A stretch of DNA of 64,000 nt, taken from assembly GCF_900638335.1 (NCBI RefSeq), contig NZ_LR134508.1, positions 372,001 through 436,000 on the forward strand. Reading direction: 5' to 3'. The DNA comes from Campylobacter lari. Its GTDB lineage: Bacteria > Campylobacterota > Campylobacteria > Campylobacterales > Campylobacteraceae. Below the pieces are notes generated by a model. That model was not told the DNA's origin, did no database searches, and saw only the letters and a program-made list of their open reading frames with translations. The translations under genes were made by a program, and so were the position numbers. Each line of letters opens with the position of its first letter. The first letter of the stretch is position 1. Positions 36,446 to 45,625 of the stretch are shown here, one piece after another.

Positions 36446-37762
36446 ATGGATTTTTTTAAACTTAAAGAGCATAATAGTGATGTAAAAACTGAAATTTATG
36501 CAGGTATTGCTACTTTTTTAGCAATGATTTATATTATACCAGTTAATGCAAATATTATGAGTAATTCAGGTATGCCGCTAGAAGCTTTAATTGTTGCAAC
36601 CGCTTTAGTGACTATTATAGCTACTACTTTTAGCGCCTTTTTTTCTAATACTCCTGTGGCTATGAGTGTGGGTATGGGGTTAAATGCGTATTTTACTTTT
36701 AGTGTGTGCAATACCTATCAAATTCCTTGGCAAAGCGCTTTGGGAGCTGTGTTTTTATCGGGTATTATTTTTACTTTATTATCTTTTACTAATTTTAGGA
36801 TTTGGGTGATAAAAAGTATACCAAATGATTTAAGAAAAGCTATATCAGCAGGAATTGGAACCTTTATAGCCTTTATGGGACTTGTACAAATGGGGATTAT
36901 CACTAAAAGTGAAGCAACCTTAGTAGGTTTGGGTGATTTCTCAAACACTAAAGTGCTTTTTGGGCTATTTGGTTTATTTTTGGTTTTTGTTTTTTGGGCT
37001 TGGAGGATTAAAGCTGCATTTATTTTAGCAGTTTTTGTAAGTGCTTTATGTGCTTGGATTTTTGGCATTGATGGAGCTAAGTTTCCAGAGCAACTTTTAT
37101 CTTTACCAGTTATTAGTGGAGATAATGGTTTAAGCGCTATATTTGGTAAGCTTGATATTAAAGGTGCATTAGAGCTTAGTATGATTCCTATAGTGCTTAC
37201 TTTTTTTGTTACTCAGCTTTTTGATAGTGTGGGTACAATTACAGGCGTAGGCTCAAGAGGAAAAATCTTTGACGATCCAAAGCAAGGCGAGAAAAAATTA
37301 GGCAAAACCTTAGGTGCTGATGCTGCTAGTTCAGCTATGGGGGCTGTTATTGGAACTTCTACTGTAACTGCTTTTGTGGAAAGCTCAGCAGGGGTAGAAG
37401 CAGGGGGTAGGACAGGGCTTACAGCTTTAGTTACTGCTATATGTTTTATTTTTACTTTATTTTTACTACCAGTATTTAAAGCTATTCCCGCAAATTCCAT
37501 CTATCCTATTTTGGTTCTTGTTGGAGTTTTAATGTTTATGGAAGTTGCAAATATTAATTTTAAAGATAAAGCTATAGCAGTAAGTGCATTTTTTATTATT
37601 ATCATGATGCCGCTAACTTATTCTATTACTACAGGTTTTGCTTTTGGATTTATTGCGTATTTATTTATGCGTATCATGCAAAAAGAATTTGATAAAATTA
37701 GTTTTGGTATTATTGTATTAAGTGCGATTTCATTATTAGTATTTTTATTACAATTTTTATAG
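36446..37762 (+). CDS. NCS2-family purine permease (AzgA/PbuG type)
   Basis: A 438-residue inner-membrane transporter with 12-14 helices. The start TEIYAGIATFLAMIYIIPVNANIMS, SVGMGLNAYFTF, QLFDSVGTITGVGSRG and GAVIGTSTVTAFVESSAGVEAGGRTGLTAL are the signatures of the hypoxanthine/guanine/adenine branch of NCS2. The neighbouring phosphoribosyltransferase, nine bases away, makes a purine salvage pair: uptake followed by conversion to nucleotide. Confidence 0.92.
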   Translation: MDFFKLKEHNSDVKTEIYAGIATFLAMIYIIPVNANIMSNSGMPLEALIVATALVTIIATTFSAFFSNTPVAMSVGMGLNAYFTFSVCNTYQIPWQSALGAVFLSGIIFTLLSFTNFRIWVIKSIPNDLRKAISAGIGTFIAFMGLVQMGIITKSEATLVGLGDFSNTKVLFGLFGLFLVFVFWAWRIKAAFILAVFVSALCAWIFGIDGAKFPEQLLSLPVISGDNGLSAIFGKLDIKGALELSMIPIVLTFFVTQLFDSVGTITGVGSRGKIFDDPKQGEKKLGKTLGADAASSAMGAVIGTSTVTAFVESSAGVEAGGRTGLTALVTAICFIFTLFLLPVFKAIPANSIYPILVLVGVLMFMEVANINFKDKAIAVSAFFIIIMMPLTYSITTGFAFGFIAYLFMRIMQKEFDKISFGIIVLSAISLLVFLLQFL

Positions 37763-37771
37763 GAAGTGATT

Positions 37772-38212
37772 ATGTATTATTATGCTTATGAAGAATTTCA
37801 AAAAGAAATTATTCCTTTTACACGTAAAATTAAGGAAGAATTTAATCCTGATGTATTACTTGCGATTGCAAGAGGTGGTATGACTTTAGGTCATTTTTTA
37901 GCAGAAGGTATGGGAAATAGAAACTTATTTTCTTTAAATTCTATTCATTATGAAGATACACAAAAGCTAGATACGATTAAAATTTTTAATATTCCTGATC
38001 TAAGTTCATATAAAAAAGTTCTTTTGGTAGATGATATTATAGATAGTGGTGAAACTATGATAGAAATCAAAAGAGTTTTAATGGAAAAATATCCTCGCTT
38101 AGAACTTAAAGTAGCAAGTGTTTTTTATAAACCTTCAGCATTATTAATTCCTGAGTTTTATATAAAAGAAGCTAAAGAGTGGATTGACTTTTTTTGGAGT
38201 ATTAAAATTTAA
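37772..38212 (+). CDS. Purine phosphoribosyltransferase
   Basis: A 146-residue PRTase. VLLVDDIIDSGETM is the PRPP-binding motif near residue 90, and LLAIARGGMTLGHFLAEGM the N-terminal phosphate loop. It resembles Gpt-like enzymes acting on guanine/xanthine/hypoxanthine. ATG 37772 with TAGGAAGTG upstream is preferred to a GTG six bases earlier. It is coupled to the NCS2 permease. Confidence 0.85.
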   Translation: MYYYAYEEFQKEIIPFTRKIKEEFNPDVLLAIARGGMTLGHFLAEGMGNRNLFSLNSIHYEDTQKLDTIKIFNIPDLSSYKKVLLVDDIIDSGETMIEIKRVLMEKYPRLELKVASVFYKPSALLIPEFYIKEAKEWIDFFWSIKI

Positions 38213-38233
38213 GTTTTAATTAAATATGAGTAT

Positions 38234-38239
38234 TATAAT
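38234..38239 (+). promoter_or_regulatory. -10 box before torA
   Basis: TATAAT about 33 bases before the torA ATG, in the 59-base gap after the phosphoribosyltransferase gene; AAAGGATG gives the ribosome-binding site. Confidence 0.45.
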
Positions 38240-38271
38240 ACTGTCATATTTTTATTAAGAAAGGATGCTTT

Positions 38272-40671
38272 ATGAGTTTAACTAGAAGGAAATTTTTAAA
38301 AGGACTAGCTGCTACCTCAGCAATTGCTTCGGTTAATCCTTTAATAGCCGCAAGCGAGGGAACTAAATTTTATGATACTAAAAAAATCCCACATGCTACG
38401 CATTTTGGTGCTTTTTGGGCTGAAGTAAATTCAGAAGGAAAGCTTGTAAAAGTCACACCGCAACAATCTGATAAACATCCTTCTATTATTACTGATGCTA
38501 TCATTGATAGAACTTATTCAGACACTAGAGTGAAATATCCTTGTGTTAGAAAAAGTTTTTTAGAAGGAAAGAAAAGACCTAAATTAAGAGGTAAAGAGCC
38601 TTTTGTAAGAGTAAGTTGGGAAAAAGCTTTAGAGCTTGTATTGCAAAAGTTAAAAGAAACCCCTATTGAAAATTTATTTAATGCAAGTTATGGTGCTTGG
38701 GGGCATGTGGGCTTGTTGCATAATTGTAATTCAGTAGCAGGAAGATTTTTCAATACTGCTTTAGGTGGTCACATCGGCACTGATGGAGAGTATAGTAATG
38801 GTGCTGCGGGTAAAGTAAATGCTAGTATAGTAGGGGATTTAGAAGTTTATTCTTTACAAACTTCTCATGAGGTTATCTTAGAAAATACCCAAGTTTATGT
38901 TTTATGGGGAGCTGATCTTTATAAATGTAATCAAATTGACTTTAAAGTTGCAAATCGTGGCAATGATGAGTATTATAAAAAATACAGCAAATCAAATATC
39001 AAATTTATTAGCATTGATCCTCAATACACTCAAACGGCAGAAATTTTAAATGCCCAGTGGATTAAAATTCGCCCAAATACTGATGTAGCTTTAATGCTTG
39101 GTATGATGAATTATTTATATAAAAGTGGAAAATATGATAAAAAATTTATTGAAAAATATACTGATGGTTTTGATAAATTTTTACCTTATTTACTTGGAAA
39201 AACTGATGGTATTGATAAAACTCCAGCTTGGGCTGCAAATATTACCGGCGTTGAAGAAAAAGTTATCACAATCTTAGCAGATACTTTTGTAAAAAACAGA
39301 ACTTTCTTAGCAGGTAACTGGGCTATGCAAAGAGCACACCATGGTGAACAAGCTGATTGGACTTTAATGGTTTTAGCCTCAATGATAGGTCAAGTAGGTC
39401 TACCTGGTGGTGGATTTGGCTTTTCTATGCATTATTCAGGTGGTGGACAAGCGTTTTCAGGTGTAAGATTACCAGTAGGCTTACCACAAGGCAAAAATAA
39501 TCTTGATACTAATATTCCTGCAAGTAGGATTTCAGAAGCTATTTTAAATCCAGGTAAAACAATTAAATTTAAAGGTAAGGAAATCACTTACCCAAAAATC
39601 AAACTTATGTATGTAGTCGGTGCTTCTATTTTAGGACACCATCCAAATACAAATGAACTTATTAAAGCTTTAAGAACTCTTGATACACTAATTGTGCATG
39701 AGCCATGGTGGACACCTATGGCAAAAATGGCTGATATTGTATTACCTTCAACCACAACTTTAGAAAGAGATGATATTAGTTTTGGTGGTTCTTATTCTCA
39801 AGATTATGTTTATGCTATGAAAAAAGTAATTGAGCCTTACTTTGAAAGTAGAAATGATTATGATATTTTTGAAGAATTGGCAAAAAGAATAGGTGAAAGA
39901 GAGCATAAAAAATTCACTGGAAATAAAACAAAGCAACAATGGCTTGAAGGTTTTTATGGTAGAAGCGATTGTCCTTATTATATGGAATTTGCTGATTTTT
40001 GGAAACAAGGTTTTATTCATTTTGAAGCTCCAAAAGAAGCTTATAACTTCGTAAGACACTCTGAATTTAGAGCTGATCCTGTGGTGAATAAACTTGCAAC
40101 AGAAAGTGGAAAAATTCAAATTTATTCACCGAAATTTGAAAAATATAATTTAGATGACTTTAAAGCACATCCAACTTGGTTTGAGCCTGCTGAGTGGTTA
40201 GGTAATGAAAAATTAGTTAAAAAATATCCTTTCCATTTGTTAAGCCCGCATCCAAGATATAGAGTGCATTCTCAGCTTGATAATACTTGGGTAAGAGATT
40301 TATATAAAATTCAAGGTAGAGAGCCTGTGATGATTAATACAAATGATGCTAAAAAACTTGGTATTACACACGGGGAAGTTGTAGAAGTGTATAATGATCG
40401 TGGGTCACTTCTAGCAGGAGCTTTTGTAACAGATAATATCATGGAAGGAGTTATTAGTATTCAAGAAGGCGCTTGGTATGATCCTGAAGATATAAGCGAT
40501 AATAAGCCAAGATGTAATGCAGGTCATGTAAATGTTTTAACTAGTTCAAGACCAACTTCAACTATGGCTCAAGCAACAAGTGTAAATACTTGTCTAGTAG
40601 GTGTTAAAAAGCTAAAAGAAGTTATAAAACCTTATAACTCAACTACACCGCCAGAAATCATAGGAGCTTAA
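38272..40671 (+). CDS. torA: TorA/BisC-type molybdopterin N- or S-oxide reductase
   Basis: A 799-residue periplasmic reductase. A twin-arginine signal (LTRRKFLKGLAA) leads the protein. YGAWGHVGLLHNCNSVAGRFFNTALGGHIGTDGEYSNGAAGKV contains the family region with a Ser in the Mo-ligand position (YSNGA), as in TMAO/DMSO reductases. LAGNWAMQRAHHGEQADWTLMVLASMIGQVGLPGGG and the C-terminal YRVHSQLDNTWVRDLYKIQGREPVMIN / NDRGSLLAGAFVTDNIMEGVISIQEGAWYDP bind the cofactor. It allows anaerobic respiration on TMAO or DMSO. The cytochrome gene follows three bases later. Confidence 0.92.
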   Translation: MSLTRRKFLKGLAATSAIASVNPLIAASEGTKFYDTKKIPHATHFGAFWAEVNSEGKLVKVTPQQSDKHPSIITDAIIDRTYSDTRVKYPCVRKSFLEGKKRPKLRGKEPFVRVSWEKALELVLQKLKETPIENLFNASYGAWGHVGLLHNCNSVAGRFFNTALGGHIGTDGEYSNGAAGKVNASIVGDLEVYSLQTSHEVILENTQVYVLWGADLYKCNQIDFKVANRGNDEYYKKYSKSNIKFISIDPQYTQTAEILNAQWIKIRPNTDVALMLGMMNYLYKSGKYDKKFIEKYTDGFDKFLPYLLGKTDGIDKTPAWAANITGVEEKVITILADTFVKNRTFLAGNWAMQRAHHGEQADWTLMVLASMIGQVGLPGGGFGFSMHYSGGGQAFSGVRLPVGLPQGKNNLDTNIPASRISEAILNPGKTIKFKGKEITYPKIKLMYVVGASILGHHPNTNELIKALRTLDTLIVHEPWWTPMAKMADIVLPSTTTLERDDISFGGSYSQDYVYAMKKVIEPYFESRNDYDIFEELAKRIGEREHKKFTGNKTKQQWLEGFYGRSDCPYYMEFADFWKQGFIHFEAPKEAYNFVRHSEFRADPVVNKLATESGKIQIYSPKFEKYNLDDFKAHPTWFEPAEWLGNEKLVKKYPFHLLSPHPRYRVHSQLDNTWVRDLYKIQGREPVMINTNDAKKLGITHGEVVEVYNDRGSLLAGAFVTDNIMEGVISIQEGAWYDPEDISDNKPRCNAGHVNVLTSSRPTSTMAQATSVNTCLVGVKKLKEVIKPYNSTTPPEIIGA

Positions 40672-40673
40672 TA

Positions 40674-41207
40674 ATGAAGAAAATTATATTAGTATTGACT
40701 TTTTTAGCTAGTGCTTTATTTGCTAAAGATATGTTTATTTTTAATGAAAAAGTAGATCTTTTAGATAGTGTTAGCAAGAAGGTAGTAGGACAAATTTATG
40801 AAGGCTCTAAAGTAGAGCTTATAAAAGAAGAGGGCGAATATTCTTTAGTCAAAGTTAAAGGTGAGGTTGTAGAGTCAAATCCAAAAAGTCTTGCCTATAC
40901 TAAAGATGGAATTTATCTTTTGCTTACTTTAAATGCTAAAAATGCAAATAATGAGATGGAGTTTTTAGTTAAAAGTAAAGATTTAACCGATCAAGAAATT
41001 CTTGCTTGGGATGAGATAGAATTAACCTATTATGATACTTGTACAAGTTGTCATGCAGCGCATAAGCCAAAAGAGCATTTAATGGAAGAATGGGATGCAT
41101 ACTTATCTGCTATGCAAGGTTTTGCAAAAATTACTGACGCAGAAAAAGATAGAATTTTAAGATTTTTACAATCTCACGCAAGCAATGGACCTGTAAAACT
41201 TGACTAA
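40674..41207 (+). CDS. Monohaem c-type cytochrome partner of TorA
   Basis: A 177-residue exported protein. The signal peptide is MKKIILVLTFLASALFA; a beta-rich region (about 25-110) resembling an SH3-like fold follows, and then one CxxCH haem site (DTCTSCHAAHKPKEH) near residue 126, with a Met for axial ligation possible in LSAMQGF. In Campylobacter such a cytochrome passes electrons to TorA. It directly follows torA with a three-base gap. Confidence 0.88.
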   Translation: MKKIILVLTFLASALFAKDMFIFNEKVDLLDSVSKKVVGQIYEGSKVELIKEEGEYSLVKVKGEVVESNPKSLAYTKDGIYLLLTLNAKNANNEMEFLVKSKDLTDQEILAWDEIELTYYDTCTSCHAAHKPKEHLMEEWDAYLSAMQGFAKITDAEKDRILRFLQSHASNGPVKLD

Positions 41208-41213
41208 TCAAAA

Positions 41214-42371
41214 ATGAAAAGGTATTTACTAGCTGTTTTATTTTTTGATTTTTGTGCTTTACTATATGGCATAAGCACTTTATCTATAAGTTATAACGAA
41301 GCACAAATTTATTTTTACGATCATAGCTTAGTTGCTATGATCGCTAGATTTGGTACTGCTCTTTTTGGTCAAAATGATTTTGGATTAAGACTACCTTTTG
41401 TTTTATTACATTCTTTAAGTTGTGTTTTATTGTACATTTTAGCTTTAAGATATACTAAAACCTCTTTTGATGCTTTTATTTCTGTGGTGCTTTTTATATT
41501 ACTTCCTGGCAGTGTTGCTAGTGCTTTGCTTGTTAATGAATCAAGTATTGTGATATTTTTTACCCTTTTAATTTTAGTATTATTTGAATATAAAAAAATA
41601 TTTTTATTTTATGTTTTATTAGTTTTAGTTCTTTTTATAGATGGAAATTTTGCAATTTTATACTTATCTTTTTTCTTTTATGCTATTTATAAAAAGGATA
41701 AATTGCTTATTTTATGCTCTTTGATTTTATTTGCTATTGCAATGAGTGTTTATGGATTTGATGCAAGTGGAAAACCTAAGGGGTATTTTTTGGATACTTT
41801 GGGTATTTTTGCAGCTTGTTTTTCTCCTTTGATTTTTCTTTATTTTTTTTATGTTGTTTATAGAATTCTTTTACAAGAAGATAAACCACTTTTATGGTTT
41901 ATTAGTGCAACTACTTTTGTTTTTTGTTTAATTTTTTCTATAAGACAAAGACTTTTTTTAGAAGATTTTTTACCTTTTTGTGTGGTTTGCACCCCTTTGT
42001 TGATTCGTTATTTAATGTCTTCTTATCGCTCAAGAATGCCACAACTGCGCTTAAAACATAAAATTTTTATAGAATGCTCTTTGATATTTTTATTGTTTTT
42101 TTATCTTGGTATTATTTTTAATCAAAGTTTTTATTATTTATTAAAAGATCCAAAAAAACATTTTGCCTATGATTATAACATAGCTAAAGAATTAGCACTA
42201 AATTTAAAACAACAAAATCTCACACATATTTTCATCCAAGATAAAGAACTAGCTTTAAGACTTGAATTTTATGGTATTTCTAAAGGTAAACTAGAGCTTT
42301 ATTCTAGTAAAAAAGCTAGTAAGATATATGTTAGTTTGGGTAAGCATAAAGTTTATTATTCTATAAAATGA
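41214..42371 (+). CDS. GT-C-like polytopic glycosyltransferase or membrane protein
   Basis: A 385-residue protein with about nine membrane helices and a short soluble C-terminus (about 315-385). The first loop (STLSISYNEAQIYFYDHSLVAMIARFGTALFGQNDFGLRLPFVLLHSLSCVLLY) follows the GT-C pattern of PMT/ArnT proteins (acidic first loop, then 'E-a...R-l-p'), with an Asn-Glu instead of the usual Asp-Glu. Enzyme activity is uncertain. The stop overlaps the start of the pseudopilin gene (ATGA), so the pair is coupled. Confidence 0.6.
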   Translation: MKRYLLAVLFFDFCALLYGISTLSISYNEAQIYFYDHSLVAMIARFGTALFGQNDFGLRLPFVLLHSLSCVLLYILALRYTKTSFDAFISVVLFILLPGSVASALLVNESSIVIFFTLLILVLFEYKKIFLFYVLLVLVLFIDGNFAILYLSFFFYAIYKKDKLLILCSLILFAIAMSVYGFDASGKPKGYFLDTLGIFAACFSPLIFLYFFYVVYRILLQEDKPLLWFISATTFVFCLIFSIRQRLFLEDFLPFCVVCTPLLIRYLMSSYRSRMPQLRLKHKIFIECSLIFLLFFYLGIIFNQSFYYLLKDPKKHFAYDYNIAKELALNLKQQNLTHIFIQDKELALRLEFYGISKGKLELYSSKKASKIYVSLGKHKVYYSIK

Positions 42372-43108
42372 AGCAAGCTTTTACTTTAATAGAACTAGTT
42401 TTTGTTTGTGTTATATTATCCTTATTATTTTCTATGGGCTATGTTTATTATAAACCTGATTACTTGCGTTTGGGAGCTGAACAAGTTTTAAATGATATTA
42501 AATACACAAGACACTTAGCTTTAATACAAAATGATTTTAGGGCAAAAGATTTTAACATTGCTAAACGAGAGTGGTTTAAGGCTAAATGGCAGCTATATTT
42601 TATACGATCTAAATCCGCTACCAATAATGAGCAAACTTATACTATTTTTTTGGATAAAAACGGTGATGGAAATGCAAATATAGGTAAAAATATGATTAAT
42701 AAAGACAGAGAAATAGCTGTTGATATTATTAACCCTGACATATTAATGAACTCAGGTCAAAGTGGAGTGATAAATCAAAATGACTTCAAAGCAAATTTAA
42801 AATATAATATAGAAAAAACTTATGGTATATCTAAGGTTTTATTTGAAGGTGTTTGCAAAGGTAGTACGCGTTTAGTTTTTGATGATTATGGTCGTTTATA
42901 TACGCCTTTAAAAAATGCTACACGCATTTATGACAAACTTGCATCTTTTAACAATGATTGTATTATAAGATTATCTAATAACAAAGATCAACATATATGT
43001 ATAGTTATAAATCCCATAAGTGGTTATGCTCATATTCCTAAATTTGATCAAAACAACAAGCAATCAATGATAATAAATAATAAAGTCATAAGTTGTGATG
43101 ATATGTAA
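42368..43108 (+). CDS. Type II pseudopilin of the transformation system (CtsG-like)
   Basis: A 246-residue protein with a class III prepilin N-terminus: MKQA, then FTLIELVFVCVILSLLFSMGY. The conserved Glu5 is present and the residue before the cut is Ala rather than Gly. The C-terminal domain is long and contains the GDGNANIGKNMI segment (DxDGxxx-like, possible calcium loop) and four cysteines after residue 155. Size suggests CtsG rather than the shorter CtsT; this is from memory. It overlaps the upstream membrane-protein gene and would be assembled by CtsE/CtsF from the start of the window. Confidence 0.72.
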   Translation: MKQAFTLIELVFVCVILSLLFSMGYVYYKPDYLRLGAEQVLNDIKYTRHLALIQNDFRAKDFNIAKREWFKAKWQLYFIRSKSATNNEQTYTIFLDKNGDGNANIGKNMINKDREIAVDIINPDILMNSGQSGVINQNDFKANLKYNIEKTYGISKVLFEGVCKGSTRLVFDDYGRLYTPLKNATRIYDKLASFNNDCIIRLSNNKDQHICIVINPISGYAHIPKFDQNNKQSMIINNKVISCDDM

Positions 43109-43186
43109 TTTTAGTTTCCAAACATTAACTATCAAAGAGCATAATTACATTTGTAAAAGCAAACATTCATAGATAACTCCTTAGTT

Positions 43187-43219
43187 TTTAAAGATCTAGT
43201 TTTAAACTAGATCTTTAAA
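43187..43219. repeat. 33-base near-perfect palindrome in the pseudopilin-porA gap
   Basis: TTTAAAGATCTAGTTT (43187-43202) and AAACTAGATCTTTAAA (43204-43219) are perfect complements around a single T. No T-run follows on either strand apart from a short T5 on the left, so it may be a weak two-way terminator or a protein-binding site before porA. The rest of this 237-base gap holds only the porA promoter. Confidence 0.55.
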
Positions 43220-43302
43220 GATATATCTACTTTTAATACATAGTCTTTGAACATATTTATATTGTTTTTATTTACTTTAAGAATTCTTATATAAAACTAT
43301 GC

Positions 43303-43308
43303 TATAAT
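43303..43308 (+). promoter_or_regulatory. Extended -10 promoter of porA
   Basis: TGCTATAAT (extended TGn-TATAAT) lies about 38 bases before the porA ATG, with periodic T-runs upstream, as usual for strong Campylobacter sigma70 promoters. AAGGAG precedes the start. Confidence 0.65.
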
Positions 43309-43345
43309 ACAAGCCATAGTTTTAATTTTAATAAGGAGAATTCTC

Positions 43346-44554
43346 ATGAAACTAGTTAAACTTAGTTTAGTAGCAGCTTTAGCTGCAGGTGCTTTTTCAG
43401 CAGCTAATGCTGTTTCACTTGAAGAAGCTATAAAAGATATTGAAGTATCAGGAATGATGAGATACAGATTTGAATCTGATAGATTAGAACAAGGAAACAC
43501 TGTTTCTAATGGCTACAACGGTGCTAAAGAAAACAGACATAGATTTAAATCGCAAATCAACTTTAAAGCAGCTTTAGATGATAACTTCAAAGCTTTCGTT
43601 CAATTCCAATATGACAGTACAGGTGAGTTAGGTTTTAATAGCCCAACTGCTAAAGCTGAAACAAACACAGCTCAAGGTTTTGATGTTGAACAAGCATACT
43701 TAGAATATACTAATGAAGCTTATGCTACAAGCGTAATTTTCGGTAAAATGGAAGTTGGTTCAATTTGGACTGATGATGCTATCGGTACAGGAGCTAAAAT
43801 CATCAATAACTCTATTGAAGGTTTAACTTTTGCTGGTTATTGGTTTGACAGCTTTAACGTTACAGATGATGGCGATTTCACTGGTTTAGGTATAGCTGAT
43901 GCTTCTTTATATGGTGCTGCTGTATTAGGTGATTTTGATCCATTTGCTTTCCAACTATGGGCTGCTTATTCAAACAACTGGGCATTTTTATATGCTGTAG
44001 ATGCTAGCTATAAATTTAGCTTCAATGATGTAGCTAACTTCAAAATCCAAGGTCAATACTTAGGAAATAGCTTAGATAGCGACAAAGAAAAATTAGGTCT
44101 TGATAATGGTAATTTCTATGCTGCTCAATTACAAGGCCAAATTTCAGCATTTGATTTCCAAGCAGGTATTGTTGGTTATGGTGAAAAAGATAAAGCTACT
44201 ATAGTAACATTAGAAGATAAAGGTAGAGTAATCGCTCCAGCAGAGCAAATTTTCTATTCATCTGAAGGTAGTGACTTAAGAGGTAGCACTGGTGACAATT
44301 TCTATTACTTTGCAGGCTTAGGTTACACTTTTGCTGAAACTGTAAGAGTAGGATTTGACTATGTAGGTGGTAAATCTGAACAAGTTGGTTATGATATAGA
44401 TAAAAATGAATATATTGCAAGATTATCTTATAAATACAGCCCAAAACTTACATTTAGTGGCTTCTATTCTTACCTAACTGAAGATTTCAATCAGCAAGGT
44501 GTTGATGATACAAAAGATCAGTTCATCAGACTTGAAGCTCTATACAAATTCTAA
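43346..44554 (+). CDS. porA: PorA, major outer membrane protein (MOMP) porin
   Basis: A 402-residue trimeric porin of the Campylobacter MOMP family. The signal peptide is MKLVKLSLVAALAAGAFSAANA; the mature protein starts VSLEEAIKDIEVSGMMRYRFES. Alternating aromatic/polar beta strands run throughout, and the chain ends in the typical C-terminal Phe (LEALYKF). Several extracellular loops are variable between species. Codon use is richer in C-ending optimal codons than its neighbours, as expected for a highly expressed gene. A strong promoter and a hairpin terminator flank it, so it is monocistronic. Confidence 0.96.
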   Translation: MKLVKLSLVAALAAGAFSAANAVSLEEAIKDIEVSGMMRYRFESDRLEQGNTVSNGYNGAKENRHRFKSQINFKAALDDNFKAFVQFQYDSTGELGFNSPTAKAETNTAQGFDVEQAYLEYTNEAYATSVIFGKMEVGSIWTDDAIGTGAKIINNSIEGLTFAGYWFDSFNVTDDGDFTGLGIADASLYGAAVLGDFDPFAFQLWAAYSNNWAFLYAVDASYKFSFNDVANFKIQGQYLGNSLDSDKEKLGLDNGNFYAAQLQGQISAFDFQAGIVGYGEKDKATIVTLEDKGRVIAPAEQIFYSSEGSDLRGSTGDNFYYFAGLGYTFAETVRVGFDYVGGKSEQVGYDIDKNEYIARLSYKYSPKLTFSGFYSYLTEDFNQQGVDDTKDQFIRLEALYKF

Positions 44555-44560
44555 TTATAA

Positions 44561-44584
44561 AAGCTAAGCCAAAAGGCTTAGCTT
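44561..44584. terminator. Two-way terminator between porA and yaaA
   Basis: AAGCTAAGCC (44561-44570) and GGCTTAGCTT (44575-44584) pair around AAAA. On the minus strand TTTATAATT follows, making a good terminator for yaaA whose stop lies in the stem; on the plus strand it follows porA by seven bases. Confidence 0.72.
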
Positions 44585-45318
44585 ACTATATCTAAAATTA
44601 TCTCTTCTTTTAATCCTTGTATTTTAATTTCTTTTATTTTTAATTCATTAGGTAGATTTTCAAGCAAAGCTTCTTTGCTATGTATATTTTTACTTGCTAA
44701 TATTCTTAGTATTTTACCCCTATAAGCTTTTGCAAAATGACTTAAAGTTTTGGAATTTTTTAAAAAAGTGAGAGTTAAAAAAGGCTTTTTAATAGTATAA
44801 AATTTTTCATAGAATTTAGCTCTAAGATCGATTATTAACTCATTTTCTAAAAATTTATCAATTATATCAGAGAAATTTTCTTTATAAAATTTCTCTATAT
44901 TAAAATCCTTTATTTTTTCACCTTGTTTTAATTTATAATAAGGTATTAAGTCCTTTGCTAAAATAGGTCCAAAAAGATTAGAAAATATCAAAACATTCTC
45001 ATCTATATATTTTTTTGATTTTTTATCTAAATTATTATAATTTAAATATTCAAAGGCAACTCCATTATATCTTTGAATAGCTTTAGCTGTATCTTTTTTT
45101 AGTATATCTTGAGTGAAATCATATATTTCATTTTTGTCTTTTACGCCAAAAAAAACCGCAAGCTCATCTTCCTTACACTGCTGTATAAAATTTTTATATT
45201 TATTAATTACTTCAAGTCTTTTATTATATAGGTCAGTAAATATAAAAGATTTGCTGCGTATGCAAGTATGTGTATCTGTTTTACTCTTACTTTCACTAGG
45301 AGAAAATAGAATTTTCAT
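44578..45318 (-). CDS. yaaA: YaaA/DUF328 peroxide-stress protein
   Basis: A 246-residue member of the YaaA family, which in E. coli lowers free iron during peroxide stress and binds DNA. The N-terminal MKILFSPSESK is the family signature. RYNGVAFEYLNY and the Asp/Lys-rich middle, then LIIDLRAKFYEKFY and SHFAKAYRGKILRIL, match the conserved blocks. The protein is transcribed away from the tRNA cluster; the 91-base gap to the first tRNA contains the tRNA promoter. Confidence 0.85.
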   Translation of the reverse strand: MKILFSPSESKSKTDTHTCIRSKSFIFTDLYNKRLEVINKYKNFIQQCKEDELAVFFGVKDKNEIYDFTQDILKKDTAKAIQRYNGVAFEYLNYNNLDKKSKKYIDENVLIFSNLFGPILAKDLIPYYKLKQGEKIKDFNIEKFYKENFSDIIDKFLENELIIDLRAKFYEKFYTIKKPFLTLTFLKNSKTLSHFAKAYRGKILRILASKNIHSKEALLENLPNELKIKEIKIQGLKEEIILDIVS

Positions 45319-45365
45319 GTATATCCTTTTATTTTTTGAAAATTATATAAAATTATATAAAACAC

Positions 45366-45394
45366 TTGACATTAATTCAAAATTACATTATAAT
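45366..45394 (+). promoter_or_regulatory. Consensus sigma70 promoter of the tRNA-tuf transcript
   Basis: TTGACA (45366-45371) and TATAAT (45389-45394) are exact consensus boxes with the ideal 17-base spacing. The predicted start is about nine bases before the first tRNA. Perfect -35 boxes are unusual in Campylobacter. Confidence 0.8.
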
Positions 45395-45409
45395 TCAACT
45401 TTATTTTTT

Positions 45410-45485
45410 GCTGGTTTAGCTCAGTTGGTAGAGCAGCTGCCTTGTAAGCAGCAGGTCGGGGGTTCAAGTCCCTTAACCAGCTCCA
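45410..45485 (+). tRNA. tRNA-Thr (anticodon TGT)
   Basis: Full cloverleaf of 76 bases with encoded CCA. Acceptor GCTGGTT pairs with AACCAGC; the anticodon loop is CTTGTAA, the T-loop GTTCAAG. First of four tRNAs before tuf. Confidence 0.96.
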
Positions 45486-45532
45486 TTGTTAATAGCAGTG
45501 TTTGACCAGAAATAAAAAGCATTTTTATTCAT

Positions 45533-45618
<86 letters not shown>

Positions 45619-45625
45619 TTGCTTT

